Of a DNA stretch of 64,000 nt, positions 49,031 to 60,207 are shown in pieces. Positions within the stretch are counted from its first letter, which is position 1. Every line of letters starts with the position of its first letter. This DNA comes from Labia minor (lineage: Eukaryota; Arthropoda; Insecta; Dermaptera; Spongiphoridae): positions 17,950,910 to 18,014,909 of the forward strand of contig OY720350.1 in the NCBI GenBank assembly GCA_963082975.1, in the 5' to 3' direction. The translations under genes were made by a program, and so were the position numbers. The notes beneath the pieces are model-generated. The model searched no databases and was not told the origin of the DNA. It saw only the letters and a program-made list of their open reading frames with translations.

Positions 49031-50525
49031 AAAAAGGTTAAGAGTAACTAATTTATTGGCCTTAAATATTATTATATCAAAATTTCATCAATTGTTTTAT
49101 AAAATTATATAAACTTCATTTTCTGAATATTTCTGAACAATTGACAAATATATTAAAATTATTTAAACAGACATATTGTATTGATTCATGTTTATTAATA
49201 ATTTAAATGAATAAAATGAATATATGTAAAGAAAACATTACGATAAGATAAATATAATTAATTTATTAATTATTTATATTATAATTAAAATTTGATATGC
49301 ATATAGTTGAGTCAATATGAAATGATGGTTTATTTGAGAAATTGGTTGGCTTAGTCTGAGAGTGACTTTTTGGTTCACTGGGTTCCTTCCTTTTATGAAA
49401 AATTGATTGAGCGGGTTGCGTTCGCGAAATCGACAGGCGTACCCGTGATTCCAACGACTCACTTTGAAGAGAATCGAATGGAACGATCCTTTTCTATTTC
49501 GTCGAATATTTATTTCATCAGAAATTGCTAGTCGATTAACCATCTTTCTTCGTTCTTTTATTTCCAATATTTAATGAATAATAAACGACTTTCTCTCTTT
49601 TTTCTTATTTAAATAAAATAAATAAAAAAAAATATTGAATTAATAATTGTATCTTTTAAAATAAAAATTAATTCATAAAAAATGTTGAGAATACGGCATT
49701 AAGCTTCAAGGACTAAATTCGTTATGGACTCTTTAGGAATCTTAGTTGAATTAACCTGTAAGGTCACCTGTATCTTTCCTTTCTCATAAACATTTAATAG
49801 GTGTTTTTTAAAAGACGCAATAGATTTTTATGTTAACTATTATTTTTCTATATTCCTCAAATTGTTTTCTCAATATGATAACGCATATCTAAAATTTCTA
49901 TCAATTGTAATTAACAAGAAAAGTATATATTTGATTTTTTTAATTTGAATTTTAAATTAAAAACAAAATTTATTCAGCTATTCTCTTGTAAGTAATTATT
50001 TAAATTCCTAAATTATTAGTTTTGATTATATTTTAAAATAATTTTACAAATTTAACATTTCATTTATATTATTTATGAAAAAAATTAATCTAAAAAATAA
50101 TTTTTAATTAAAAAAACTTATAGAAATAGTAAGTTGTTTGATACCTTTGCTTTGTTACACCATCATCGCCAAGTGTTATAATAAAATTATACTTATTAAA
50201 AGATTGATTTTAGTCTACATAAAATTTTTATTTTTTACTTTTTATAATATATTGAAATGTTTTATATATATATCGAGAACTTACATCTATTAATTTCATA
50301 AAATTTTATTTTAATTAAATTTTGTTAATATTAATAATTATTTATTTGAAACAAATTTTTACAAAAAATTCACAAAATGAAATTATCATTATAGAAAATA
50401 TTTATTATTATTTTTAATGGTAAAAGAAATATAGTTGTTAATTTAAAAATAAATTCTTTTGATAAATTTTCCGTAGAATTAAATATTGTATTAAATATTT
50501 TATTTTCAATTTTTTTTTTGTTTAT

Positions 50526-50565
<40 letters not shown>

Positions 50566-50701
50566 TCAGTTATTTTTATAGTTATATAAAGAAATAACAA
50601 ATAATAAAATATAAATATTATATAAGTATAATAAAGGTTTATTTATTTTTTTTAATTCATCTACTACTGTTATATACTATTGGTAAATATTATACAATAT
50701 A
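49031..50701. other. AT-rich stretch with one unassigned balanced patch
   Basis: 49330-49560 is more balanced and has a 97-codon open frame on the minus strand containing a good splice-donor-like GTGAGT near 49463. The protein is not recognised. (TA)n lies at 50528-50559. The remainder is A/T filler. Confidence 0.35.
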
Positions 50702-51113
50702 AAAACATCTGGGAATGCGCAAGCTTGCATTGCCAAAACGAACTTAAGTTCGGATTAATTTAAGTTATAAATAAGTCAAGATTAAATATAAATATTATTG
50801 AATATTTTTATTTATTAGTGTTATAAATAAAAATATTAATAAAATTTTTTTTATGTTCACTGGAATCGATGATTGTCACGAATAAATATATTATAAATGA
50901 CGTCACTATAATAATAAATATTAAAAATTTCAACTTTGGACGCCATTTTGACCATGTTCCCGAGGGGGTATCAAAAAATGAAAGGCACTTTACATTACTA
51001 CGTTTCGATGCTCTTTCCGAATCTGAAGTCAGAATTTCAAAATTTTGAGTTTGATGTCGGACAGAACGACAGACTGAACGATTTTATAAACTCACTTAAG
51101 TTCGTTGAATATA
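50702..51113 (+). mobile_element. Palindrome-ended repeat family D, copy 1
   Basis: The left end carries GGGAATGCGCAAGCTTGCAT and the perfect palindrome CGAACTTAAGTTCG (50739-50752). The right end is CACTTAAGTTCGTTGAA. A TGACGTCA site lies at 50898. A 60-codon frame without a proper ATG (50936-51118) is shared with copy 2. About 98% identical to the copy at 52518-52968 over this frame. Confidence 0.75.
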
Positions 51114-51639
51114 TTTAATAATTTTTAATTGTATAATAGTTGTAAATATTTTGTGATTATTTTTTTATTATTTAATTATTAAAAAAAATGATAATTTCAA
51201 GGAAGACAAGTGGGGGATTAAAATTTGTCGCACAAATTTGATGTAATTAATTGATGATAAAGTGAATATAAACAAAAGTAAACATTGCATTCTCTTCACC
51301 TGGGATTTAATTACATACGTAGTTATTTGTTAAAAAAAAAAAAATGAAAATTAAACGAATAAACATTCATGTCATTTTATTGATAACATGACAAATCATT
51401 AAAAAAAAAATCAATCAGGAGGAAGGTAAAAATTACCGAGAATTTCCTTTTGTATATTTATATATATATATGATTGTGTATCTGTGTGTATGTATATAAA
51501 ATTCTTTCAATAAAATTACATGGCTGATGTTGTTGCCTCTCCAACATCATGTATGCAACTTTTATTGTTTTCTCTTTCATCTTGGATATAAATCAAGATG
51601 TTTATCGAACAAAGATGAAAAAAAAATAATGATAAAAAT

Positions 51640-51671
<32 letters not shown>

Positions 51672-52517
51672 CAAAACCAATAAAAAAACATTTGCGTTGG
51701 TGTATAAGGGTAGTGCGGGGAAGGGGGGGTAGGGCGATGGCGCTTTCGAAGAAATCAAGAAGCTTCACATAATGAAAATGAAGGTTTTTTTTTTATAGTT
51801 TTACATTTAAGTTAAATACAACTGATGAATTTTTCTGATAAAATGGCTTCACCTTTCGGGGTGTTATCTGATGTCATTGATACTAATTTATTCTAATAGG
51901 GGTTACATTTGCTTTCAAGGATTACACTCAGATTGATATCATTAGAAAAATTAACTGTAAATGATCCGACTCATCGAATAATCAATTCAAATTTTAAAAT
52001 GAAAAAAAAAAAATCTTTCAACACTTGACTTAAAAAAAAATAATTGGAAAAAATATGAATTTCTTTAATAAGATGATAGAAATCTATTATAAATGTAAAA
52101 TATTAATAAGAAAAAAGAAAATCTTATGACTCATTAACATTTAGTCATTGGTTCAACAATATTTGTTGTTATACTATAATACAACTAAGAATATTATTTT
52201 TTAATCAATTAATTTACTCTTATTTTTCAACTTTTACAGTTTCAAAGAAATTTATAATTATTTTATATTATATAGATAACAGATCTCACATCTTGAATTA
52301 AAATGCAATGTAAGTGAAATCTACTAATCAATTTTTAGAGAGTGGTTATAATTTATTCATTTTCTTGACTTATTTAAAAAAAAACATATTTACTTTTAAT
52401 TGAATAAAATAATTTTTTTAAGATAGAACAAATTATATTAATATTTATTTTAATTATTCAAAGAGTATAAAAATTTTGATATAAGTAAAAGAATATATAT
52501 ATATATATTTTTAAGGA
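51114..52517. other. Spacer between inverted family D copies
   Basis: AT-rich, with a long A-run at 51648-51669, a G-rich patch at 51710-51732 and no transposase-like coding. Whether it is part of one long-inverted-repeat element cannot be decided here. Confidence 0.45.
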
Positions 52518-52968
52518 TTTTCAACGAACTTAAGTGAGTTTATAAAATCGTTCAGCCTGTCGTTCTGTCCGACATCAAAGTCAAAATTTTGAAATTCTGA
52601 CTTCAGATTCGGAAAGAGCATCGAAAAGTAGTAATGTAAAGTGCCTTTCATTTTTTGATACCCCCTCGGGAACATGGTCAAAATGGCGTCCAAAGTTGAA
52701 ATTTTTAATATTTATTATTATAGTGACGTCATTTATATTTATTCGTGACAATCATGGATTCCAGTGAACATAAAATTTTTTTTATTAATTATTAAACATT
52801 AATTAATTATTTATTATTTATTTTATTAATATTAACCCTTAATATTAATAACACTAATAAATAAAAATATTCAATAATAATTATATTTAATCTTGACTTA
52901 TTTATAACTTAAATTAATCCGAACTTAAGTTCGTTTTGGGAATGCAAGCTTGCGCATTCCCAGATGTT
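52518..52968 (-). mobile_element. Palindrome-ended repeat family D, copy 2
   Basis: Inverse orientation to copy 1. It has CGAACTTAAGTTCG at 52920-52933 and GGGAATGCAAGCTTGCGCAT next to it. It contains about 40 bp of AT-rich sequence absent from copy 1. Confidence 0.75.
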
Positions 52969-53203
52969 TTAATATATTTTTAAGATAGCGGTGAATTTTC
53001 AAAATATTATTCGAAATTACACAATTATAACAATTAATGAAGAAATTAATATTTTTAATAAATTATATTTTGTATTTCAATAATATAAATTTATTAAATT
53101 TTTTATGACAAATTGAACATACGTGTCTTGGATATATAAAGATAAAAAAAATCCTAAATACTCTTATTATAGGAAATATTTTTTTAATAATAATATAAAT
53201 TCT
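52969..53203. other. AT-rich stretch, nothing recognised
   Basis: No feature seen. Confidence 0.45.
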
Positions 53204-53219
53204 TTACATCTAATAATAT

Positions 53220-53506
53220 AAAAAAAAAACCTATGACTTTTGTACGTCCTAGGCAAGGACACCTATCTAGTCGGTTATATCAAGTAGGTTTCCTATGATC
53301 AGTAGAACGGGTCCTATCAACCTCTACCTTGATTTTCTTGATCGGAGGCGCTACTTTTTAAAAAATAGCTTCCCAATTTTGATCCCGGAGGCTGGGTTGA
53401 CTCCGTTCCATAGACCTCGGCTAGAGAAATTCACTTGCCAGGCCCTTAACCCGGGACCACGAGAATGCGAATTAGCTTCACTACCTCCCACCCTGTGGCG
53501 CCTTCC
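53220..53506 (-). mobile_element. tRNA-derived SINE with 16-bp target duplication
   Basis: TTACATCTAATAATAT flanks the insertion at 53204-53219 and 53507-53522, a LINE-type target-site duplication. On the minus strand the head contains CCCGGGTTAAGGGCC (degraded B box), then TGGCAAGTGAA, GGAGTCAACCCAGCC and the 3' end AAAGTCATAGGT. The body matches 14721-15003 over nearly its full length. The ORF on the plus strand is a shadow. Confidence 0.87.
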
Positions 53507-53522
53507 TTACATCTAATAATAT

Positions 53523-53785
53523 CACACTCCAAACACTTATTTACAAACTCTATTTTCTCCTACTTCTTTTCTATTTTATTTATTGTATTAAATATATATA
53601 TATATTTAATAGATAATTAATGATAAGAGAGATCAGATTACTTTTAATATTATTAAATGCTTGTGTGAAACATTAAAACGACTAACATTCTTTAAATATA
53701 TATTTTTAATATATATAACTACCTGGCATCATTTAAATGATTACTAATAATTAATATTTTTTTCTTTTAGGAAAAAGGAAAAAAA
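53523..53785. other. AT-rich stretch, nothing recognised
   Basis: A short (TA)n tract near 53593-53606. Confidence 0.45.
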
Positions 53786-53960
53786 CACTGTATCCTGCTG
53801 CCTGTGAATGGTTGAACACGAGTGAGGAGGGGGAGTGTAATGGAGTTCGCCTGAGGTGAATGTGTGCCTCCTTGGCTCTTCAGGATAATTGCTAGACAGG
53901 TTCACCCACGGCGGACGTTCATTTCAGGTGTTGGCTTCACCAACAGTTGCCCCACCATTA
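53786..53960. other. Single-copy, GC-richer island
   Basis: Balanced composition with CAGGTG/CACCTG-type E-box sequence (TCAGGTGTTGG near 53925), CCTGAGGTGAATG and GGTTCACCCACGG. No convincing ORF. Candidate regulatory element. Confidence 0.33.
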
Positions 53961-54436
53961 TTTTTTTTTTTTTTGCCTTCACTCTTTAATAATCTTGACA
54001 TCAAATTAGTTATTTTCATTTTATTTATAATTCATATATGCAACATTGTTTCAAAATATATATTTTTTTATTTATTAATATATTTATTTAAAAATAAAAC
54101 AAAAAAAAATGTTAGAAAGGTTTATCAAACAGTTTTATTTTTTAATAAATTTGTTCAGGGAAAAATATTACTATAATAGGTTTATTAATAATATTTATTT
54201 TAAAACAGATTTTAGCAAATGAAAAAAAAAAAATTTATAATAATTTCATTTTTAATTCAAAAATCAGTTTTTTCTTATTAATGGATCAAAAATAATCGTG
54301 CATTTTAAAAAGAACAGTTAACAAAAAAAAAAATCCTTTAACAAATTAATTAAACTGCTGCTACAAATTACTCTTAAGGTCTTGTCATTTGGGATCGAAA
54401 ATAAATATTACGGCCATGTTTTTGTTGAATCTAATC
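53961..54436. other. AT-rich stretch, nothing recognised
   Basis: Low-complexity ORF at 53889-54176. Confidence 0.45.
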
Positions 54437-55450
54437 TAGTGATTCTCAACCTGGGTGATATCGCCCTCTGGGAGGAGATCGACATCTTAAAGGGGGCGAT
54501 TATTTGACTATACGCTTATTTTTTTTTTTGGGGGGGGGGGGGGGCGATAGTTATTTTTGAGGGGCGAAATCATTTTCAACTCTAAAAAAAGGTAAGATGA
54601 TTTTGCGATCAGGCTTTTAAACATTTCCGCCTTTTTTCAATTTTTACTTTCTCGTAAGAGATAGTATTGCGATCACGAAAATTTTCGATGTTGAGATTTT
54701 GATGTTTTTATACGTTTTTAAGATTCCTGAGGTTGAGAAAAATGTCTGTGTGTGTGTGTATGTGTATGTATGTAACCAAGATTACGCAAAAACGGTTTGA
54801 GCTAGAATGACGAAATTTGGTACATGGGCATTATTCAAAATTCATAGTTTTCTATCAACTTTTGAGAAATGTAGCTCACCCGAAAGATGGTCATTACCTA
54901 CAACGTTTGATTTTTTTTCTTCTAAAGTGACCGTAAAAATAAAGATATATGGTTGATAATTTTTCACATGATTAAAAATTGTATAAAACTGCTATATATA
55001 GAATTTCAGCTTGATTGAATTGCTGAAAGTACCAGAATTAATTTTTACCGATCGACGATAGTAAGGGAGGTATTGTTTAACACTGCAAATCTCACGCGCC
55101 AACACGTGACGTGGTGCCTTCAACAAAGAGCCAAACATGCGCTGGTTGAATAAATATTATTTATTAATTTTAATTTATAATTTAATTTGTTTAATTTGAT
55201 TTAAATTAATATATGTTATTTAATCCAATTCAAATTTGCGAGATAGTCGAGTGGAGACACTCCAGCTTTTTCAATAAGGTTCTAAAAAAAAGATAAGATG
55301 ATTTTGCGATCAGGTTCTGAAACTCGATTTTTCCTATCTTATATTAGTGATTATCATGCAAATTTTATCTGTTAAAATTTGTAGGGGGGCGAATTATGAA
55401 GCCGGCCTTACGAAGTGGCCGTTTGGTCCAAAAATGCTGAGAAACGCTAA
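54437..55450. mobile_element. hAT-type element split by a family A insertion
   Basis: Left end TAGTGATTCTCAACCTGGG, right end ATGCTGAGAAACGCTA, with near-matching 8-bp flanks ATCTAATC and TTCTAATC. GGGGGCGA occurs at both sides, and AGATGATTTTGCGATCAGG is repeated at the two edges of the insertion. A run of 15 G lies at 54530-54544. Confidence 0.78.
54645..55266 (+). mobile_element. Family A copy with 5' stub of family B
   Basis: It runs from TTTCTCGTAAGAGATAG to GTGGAGACACTCCAGC. At 55047-55076 it contains only the first 30 bp of family B (ACCGATCGACGATAGTAAGG and on to GTATTG), at exactly the site where a full B sits in the copy at 43387. Confidence 0.83.
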
Positions 55451-56330
55451 TTCTAATCATTGCTTGTTTTTTCAAAAGAAAAAGTAGCACTGTAAACCTA
55501 TGATTTACTTACATTTTGCAGCCCATTTGTTAATCATATCGAAATTCTAAATTAAAACTTCTTCTCTTACTCTCACCACATTTTTATATAGGAGTATTAT
55601 ACATATAATTTAATTATGAATATAATATAATATTAATTGAGTAAATTTTTGCGCCCTCTCTCCTTAATTAGTAAAAGATATTCCTTAATTAAGAACAAAA
55701 AAAAAATAAATAAATAAATGAAAAAAATAAATAAATAAAAAAAAAAAATAATCATAAATTTTTTTCGAAAGAAGCAAAAGATTTTTCAACAAACAAAAAC
55801 CTTGAAATTGTTGGAATATTTCATCAAATACCATCAATTGTTTCAAACGCTATAATTTATTAATTCTCTCCCGCCAAACAAACATCTAGTGTTTGTTTTG
55901 TTTTTTTTTTCATCATGTTCTCTCTCCAATTACTAAAAAGAAATAATTAAAGCGTATTCTTCTATTGAAATCAGTTAAGGGAAAAAAAAATTCAAATTTC
56001 ATGATTTTTTGTTCATCCTTATTAATATATGTGCAACGAGATTGTTATTTTTTTTTCTATTTTACATTTTTTTTTTTTTTTTTATTTGGATTATTTTACA
56101 GATTAAAAATCCAATCGCTCCCGATGTAAATTCTTAAATGAAGAATTTCATTTAAAACATTCTTTAAATTTTTTGTTTAATAAAATAATTAATTAACATT
56201 AAATAATGAGAAATTGTAGTAAGTATAATAACTTAGATTATGAGAGTTAACACTAAATTGATAATTCCTTTTGATGTATATATATATATATAATATAGAA
56301 TTTTTTTATTTTATTTTATGGTCCAGACTC
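55451..56330. other. AT-rich stretch, nothing recognised
   Basis: Homopolymer runs and (TA)n at 56278-56291. Confidence 0.5.
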
Positions 56331-56700
56331 GATTGTCATTATTCATGGCTGGTGTTAGTTCTGTCAAGAAGAAAATAATAGAATAGGAAAGGTTGTTGTT
56401 GTTGTTGTTGTTGTTTTTCTTCATGATCTAATTCGCTCCATCTCTTTCCCACACCCGAGGCTCATTTTTATCCAGAGAACCATCTTGAAGTGTTGGTTTC
56501 CCGTCCTAACAACAACTTGTTATGATTTATTATATCGTTGCCAGATTAGCTCCTGGGCTTCACTCCCTTCTCCATTGCATCATTTCTCTCACCCAAATCA
56601 TATTGTATCATAGACGCTTCGAAATCTATTCTACGAAAGTCCTCAACTTGATAATTAAGTATTCTTGTTAGTAAACCGTTTGTTCTAACTACAATCAGAT
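56331..56700. other. Single-copy, GC-richer island with (GTT)n
   Basis: (GTT)n lies at 56392-56415. The rest is balanced, non-repetitive and without a good ORF. Candidate regulatory DNA. Confidence 0.3.
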
Positions 56701-57098
56701 AACTGAACGGAATGGTATCTGCAGTTGGTTATTTTATGGCCATTTTTTTCATTATCGATTGATTGGCTTTAGAAAGCTTTATGAAGTTGCCATTCTGGTC
56801 ATCTATTCTATTTTCTATATTCATTTCCATTTTGATTGATCCTAGTTTTTATCTCAACCAGGATTTGATCTCAAAAATACATTGAATTTAGACATTAATA
56901 CAGTGATTCTCAACCACTCTTCCGCGAGATTACGAGGCTCTTAAACTTTTTTTTCTAAATTTTTTCAATTTGGTTGTAAAAAAAAAAGTTAAACCGTTTT
57001 TGGGACTACCATAATGAAAAACTTTTATACTTATCTTTTTATTTGTGTGCCGTCAAATTTTTAAACCGTTAAAAGTGTGCCGCGGTAAAAAAAAATCC

Positions 57099-57284
57099 CT
57101 GGAGTGTCTACACTCGACTATCTCGCAGATTTGAATTGAATTAATTATCATATATATTATATTTAAATTAAATTAAATTATAATTATAAATTATAAATTA
57201 ATAAATAATATTTCTTATTTGGATCTTTGTTGATGACACCACGTCACGTACTGGCGCGTGATTTGCAGCCGTGTTAAAAAATTA
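57099..57284 (-). mobile_element. Family A, 3'-end fragment
   Basis: It begins CTGGAGTGTCTACACTCG and breaks off at TTAAAAAATTAATTT, the place where family B inserts in other A copies. Confidence 0.72.
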
Positions 57285-58116
57285 ATTTAATATTTCAAAA
57301 ATACAAATATATATACCATTTTTGCTAGTATAATAAGTAATAAGATATATGGAGAGGGTCCGAGGCCCTCATGACTTTATCACTTATAAATAATGAAATT
57401 TAATATATATATAATTAAAAACTTAGGCAATAAAATATAATAATATATAACAAAATAATATAAAATAAAAAATTGTTTCTAATCGAATTGTAAAAGTAAA
57501 TATATATATATATATAAATATATAGATTATCTTTTTCTAATGAAAAACATTCGTTAAATTATTTTCTTTATCAATTTAATTATTAATATATAAAAAATAA
57601 ATGATATTCTTTATTTTATAAATGCAGGAGGCAAACGGGCACAGCCAGAATAATTCGATTGTTTATATGATTGCATTGAAAAGCGATAAGCGACTCGGCC
57701 AATTCTTTGAAAAAGAATATTAAAATATTAAAATATAAAATAAAATAAATTAGAATAAAATAAAAGAATTTGATTTTTAGTATTCATTGAACAGTGAATC
57801 GGAAAAGATGCCACCAAAATGGCTGAGGGAAAGATCTAACAGGTAATTAACAACTGTTATATTGAATATACTCACTAATAATCCCTTTTTAATTATAAAT
57901 ATATTATTAATTAATCATAGTTATTCGTTTAATAAACTTCATCTATGAATAGATTTATTAATTATGATGATAATATTATTTTTCATATTCATAAACTCGT
58001 AAAGTTAAATAAATACTTTATATACCTCAATTACTTTTTCTAAGTTGAATTACAAATGATTTGTATTTGATATTCTTTGAATAATGAAGGAAAAACTAAA
58101 ATAAAAAAATCTCTCT
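57285..58116. other. AT-rich spacer between two family A pieces
   Basis: 57300-57375 contains GCTAGTATAATAAG, similar to 23125-23145, and GGGTCCGAGGCCCTC. The rest is featureless AT-rich DNA. Confidence 0.4.
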
Positions 58117-58732
58117 CTGGAATGTCTATCCCCCAATTTGAATTGAATTAAATAATATATATTATATTTAAATTAAATTTAATTAATTATAAATTATACA
58201 TTAAAATTAATAAATAATATTTATTAAACCAGCGCGTGTTTGGCTCTTTGTTGAAGGCACCACGTCACGTGTTGGCGCGTGAGATTTGGAGTGTTAAAAA
58301 ATTAATTCTGGTACTTTCAGTGATTCAATCAAGCTGAAATTCTATATATAGTAGTTTTATACAATTATTAATCATGTGAAAAATTATCAAACATATATAT
58401 TTATTTTTACGGTCACTTTAGAGGAAAAAAAATCCAAACGTTGTAGGTAATGACCCTCTTCCGGGTGAGCTAAATTTCTCAAAAGTTGATTGAAAACTAT
58501 GAATTTTGAAGAATGCCCATGTATCAAATTTCATCATTCTAGCTCAAACCGTTTTTGCGTAATCTTGGTTGCATACATACATTCATACACACACACATAC
58601 ATACACACACACTCAGACATTTTTCGCAACCTTAGTGAAAATGATTCAGGAACCTTCAAAACGTATAAAAACAACAAAATCTCAACATCGAAAATTTTCG
58701 TGATCGCAATACTATCTCTGGTGAAATAGTAA
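58117..58732 (-). mobile_element. Family A, near full-length copy
   Basis: It starts CTGGAATGTCTATCC (hairpin mutated, ACTATCTCGC arm deleted) and ends CTCTGGTGAAATAG. A CA-rich tract lies at 58570-58612. Confidence 0.78.
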
Positions 58733-58758
58733 AAAGGTTGAGAATCATTGCATTAATA

Positions 58759-59458
58759 GCAATCAAATAATTTTTCGTTTCCACAATATATATATATATA
58801 TATATATTTATAACGGAATTTAGTGTATATGTTTGTATTTTTTGAATAAATTTACAATAACAAATATCAATATGTGGTTTAATTTACAAAATTCCGTTAT
58901 AAATAAAAACAACCACCAAAGCTTTAATAATTTAATATATATATATGACTTTTTTATTAAGTTTCTCTAATAATTTTATCAAATTAATTAAATTTAATAT
59001 GTTTTTTTTTATTTTATTTATAGTTTATTTCAATTTCAGGATGATTTGGTCAACATTTTTAGAGTCAGTATTAAAAATAATTAGAAATTTATGTTTATGA
59101 ATTAACATAAAAATTAAATCTTATTTATTTACATTAAAATTGGATAATTAATATCATTTTTTTTAATAATTCACTTATATTTAAATATATATATATATAT
59201 ACTGTATATATATTCGTGTATGCATTTCATAATGAGAAATTTTATATATTTATATGGTGACTCCTCAAATATTTATATGAATCTATTAAAAAATATATTA
59301 AAATAAAATCCTACCGAAATGAAATATTCAAATTGTGTGCTTTAAATTTAAGATTCGAGTTGAAATTTGCTGTAAAAACTTAAATAAAATCTCCCATATC
59401 ATTTTTGAATGAGAAAAAACGACGAGAAATTATTTATTTTTTTTTTTTTATAAAAAAA
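58759..59458. other. AT-rich stretch, nothing recognised
   Basis: (TA)n tracts at 58788-58807 and near 59188-59202. No ORF or repeat. Confidence 0.5.
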
Positions 59459-59463
59459 GTAAA
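59459..59463. repeat. Target-site duplication GTAAA, left
   Basis: Five bases directly outside the TGTTATG terminus, repeated at 62337-62341 directly outside CATAACA. Confidence 0.75.
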
Positions 59464-59591
59464 TGTTATGTATTTAAATAAATACAATTAAATATAATTG
59501 AAGAAGTTTATTAATCGCGTTAAAATGTATACAATAATAATAATAATAATAATATGTTTTAATAAACAAACAATTACGTCAGCTATATAAG
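59464..59591 (+). repeat. Left terminal inverted repeat (128 bp)
   Basis: Identical without mismatch to the reverse complement of 62209-62336, including seven AAT units. Perfect identity suggests recent formation or homogenisation. Confidence 0.95.
59574..59591 (+). promoter_or_regulatory. Putative core promoter of the Gypsy-derived ORF
   Basis: A CRE-like TTACGTCA (59574-59581) is followed at once by TATATAAG (59584-59591), at the inner edge of the inverted repeat and pointing into the ORF. The ATG lies only 22 bp from the start of the TATA-like box, so a start 25-30 bp downstream would miss it. Transcription may begin further upstream. The mirror copy at the right end would fire antisense. 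Confidence 0.5.
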
Positions 59592-59605
59592 TCAGCCATA
59601 CATTA

Positions 59606-60160
59606 ATGTCACATAGTGTGACTTTCGAAATTTATAACAAAGATGAGGATTTTTCTTTATACAAAGAAAGACTAGAAAATTTTTTCAATTTACGACAACT
59701 CACGGCTGATACGGATGAAGTCCGGGTTGCTAAGCAACAAATTTTATTAAACTGTATCGGTAGTCAAACTTATAAATTGCTATCATCTCTCTGTGCACCT
59801 AAAAAACCTAATGAACTGACGTATAAAGAAAATATTGAACTATTAGAAAAGCAACTGTGTCCAACTATCAATGTTTTCACAGAAAGGCATAAATTTTTAT
59901 CAAGGATTCAATTAAAGCATGAAACGTTATCAGCTTATATAGCTGCATTGAAATTAAGCAGTCAAAAATGTAAATGGGAGTGCAATGGGTGCAGCCAGCA
60001 AGTAGACTCAGTGTTCATAGCTCAATTTATTAGAGGTTTAAGTGACGCAAACATAAGAGAGAAAATTTTGCAAATGGAATCAGCTGACACGGCAGATGTA
60101 AATAAAGTTTTAGAATATGCATTAAATATTGAGGCAGCAAGAAAGGAGAATGAAGAAGAA

Positions 60161-60207
<47 letters not shown>

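Larger units (their letters stand above)
56901..58750 (+). mobile_element. hAT-type MITE split by family A copies; perfect 8-bp target duplication
   Basis: CATTAATA flanks the element (56893-56900 and 58751-58758). The MITE itself is 56901-57098 plus 58733-58750 (CAGTGATTCTCAACC to GGTTGAGAATCATTG). All sequence between was inserted later. Confidence 0.88.

Noticed and set aside
49274-49567. 97-codon minus-strand ORF with a splice-donor-like GTGAGT
   Set aside because: No family resemblance and no acceptor or neighbouring exon found; kept only as a remark in the region entry.
50936-51118. 60-codon frame conserved in both family D copies, seemingly a small protein
   Set aside because: It starts at TTG, not ATG, and conservation reflects recent duplication of the whole repeat at DNA level.
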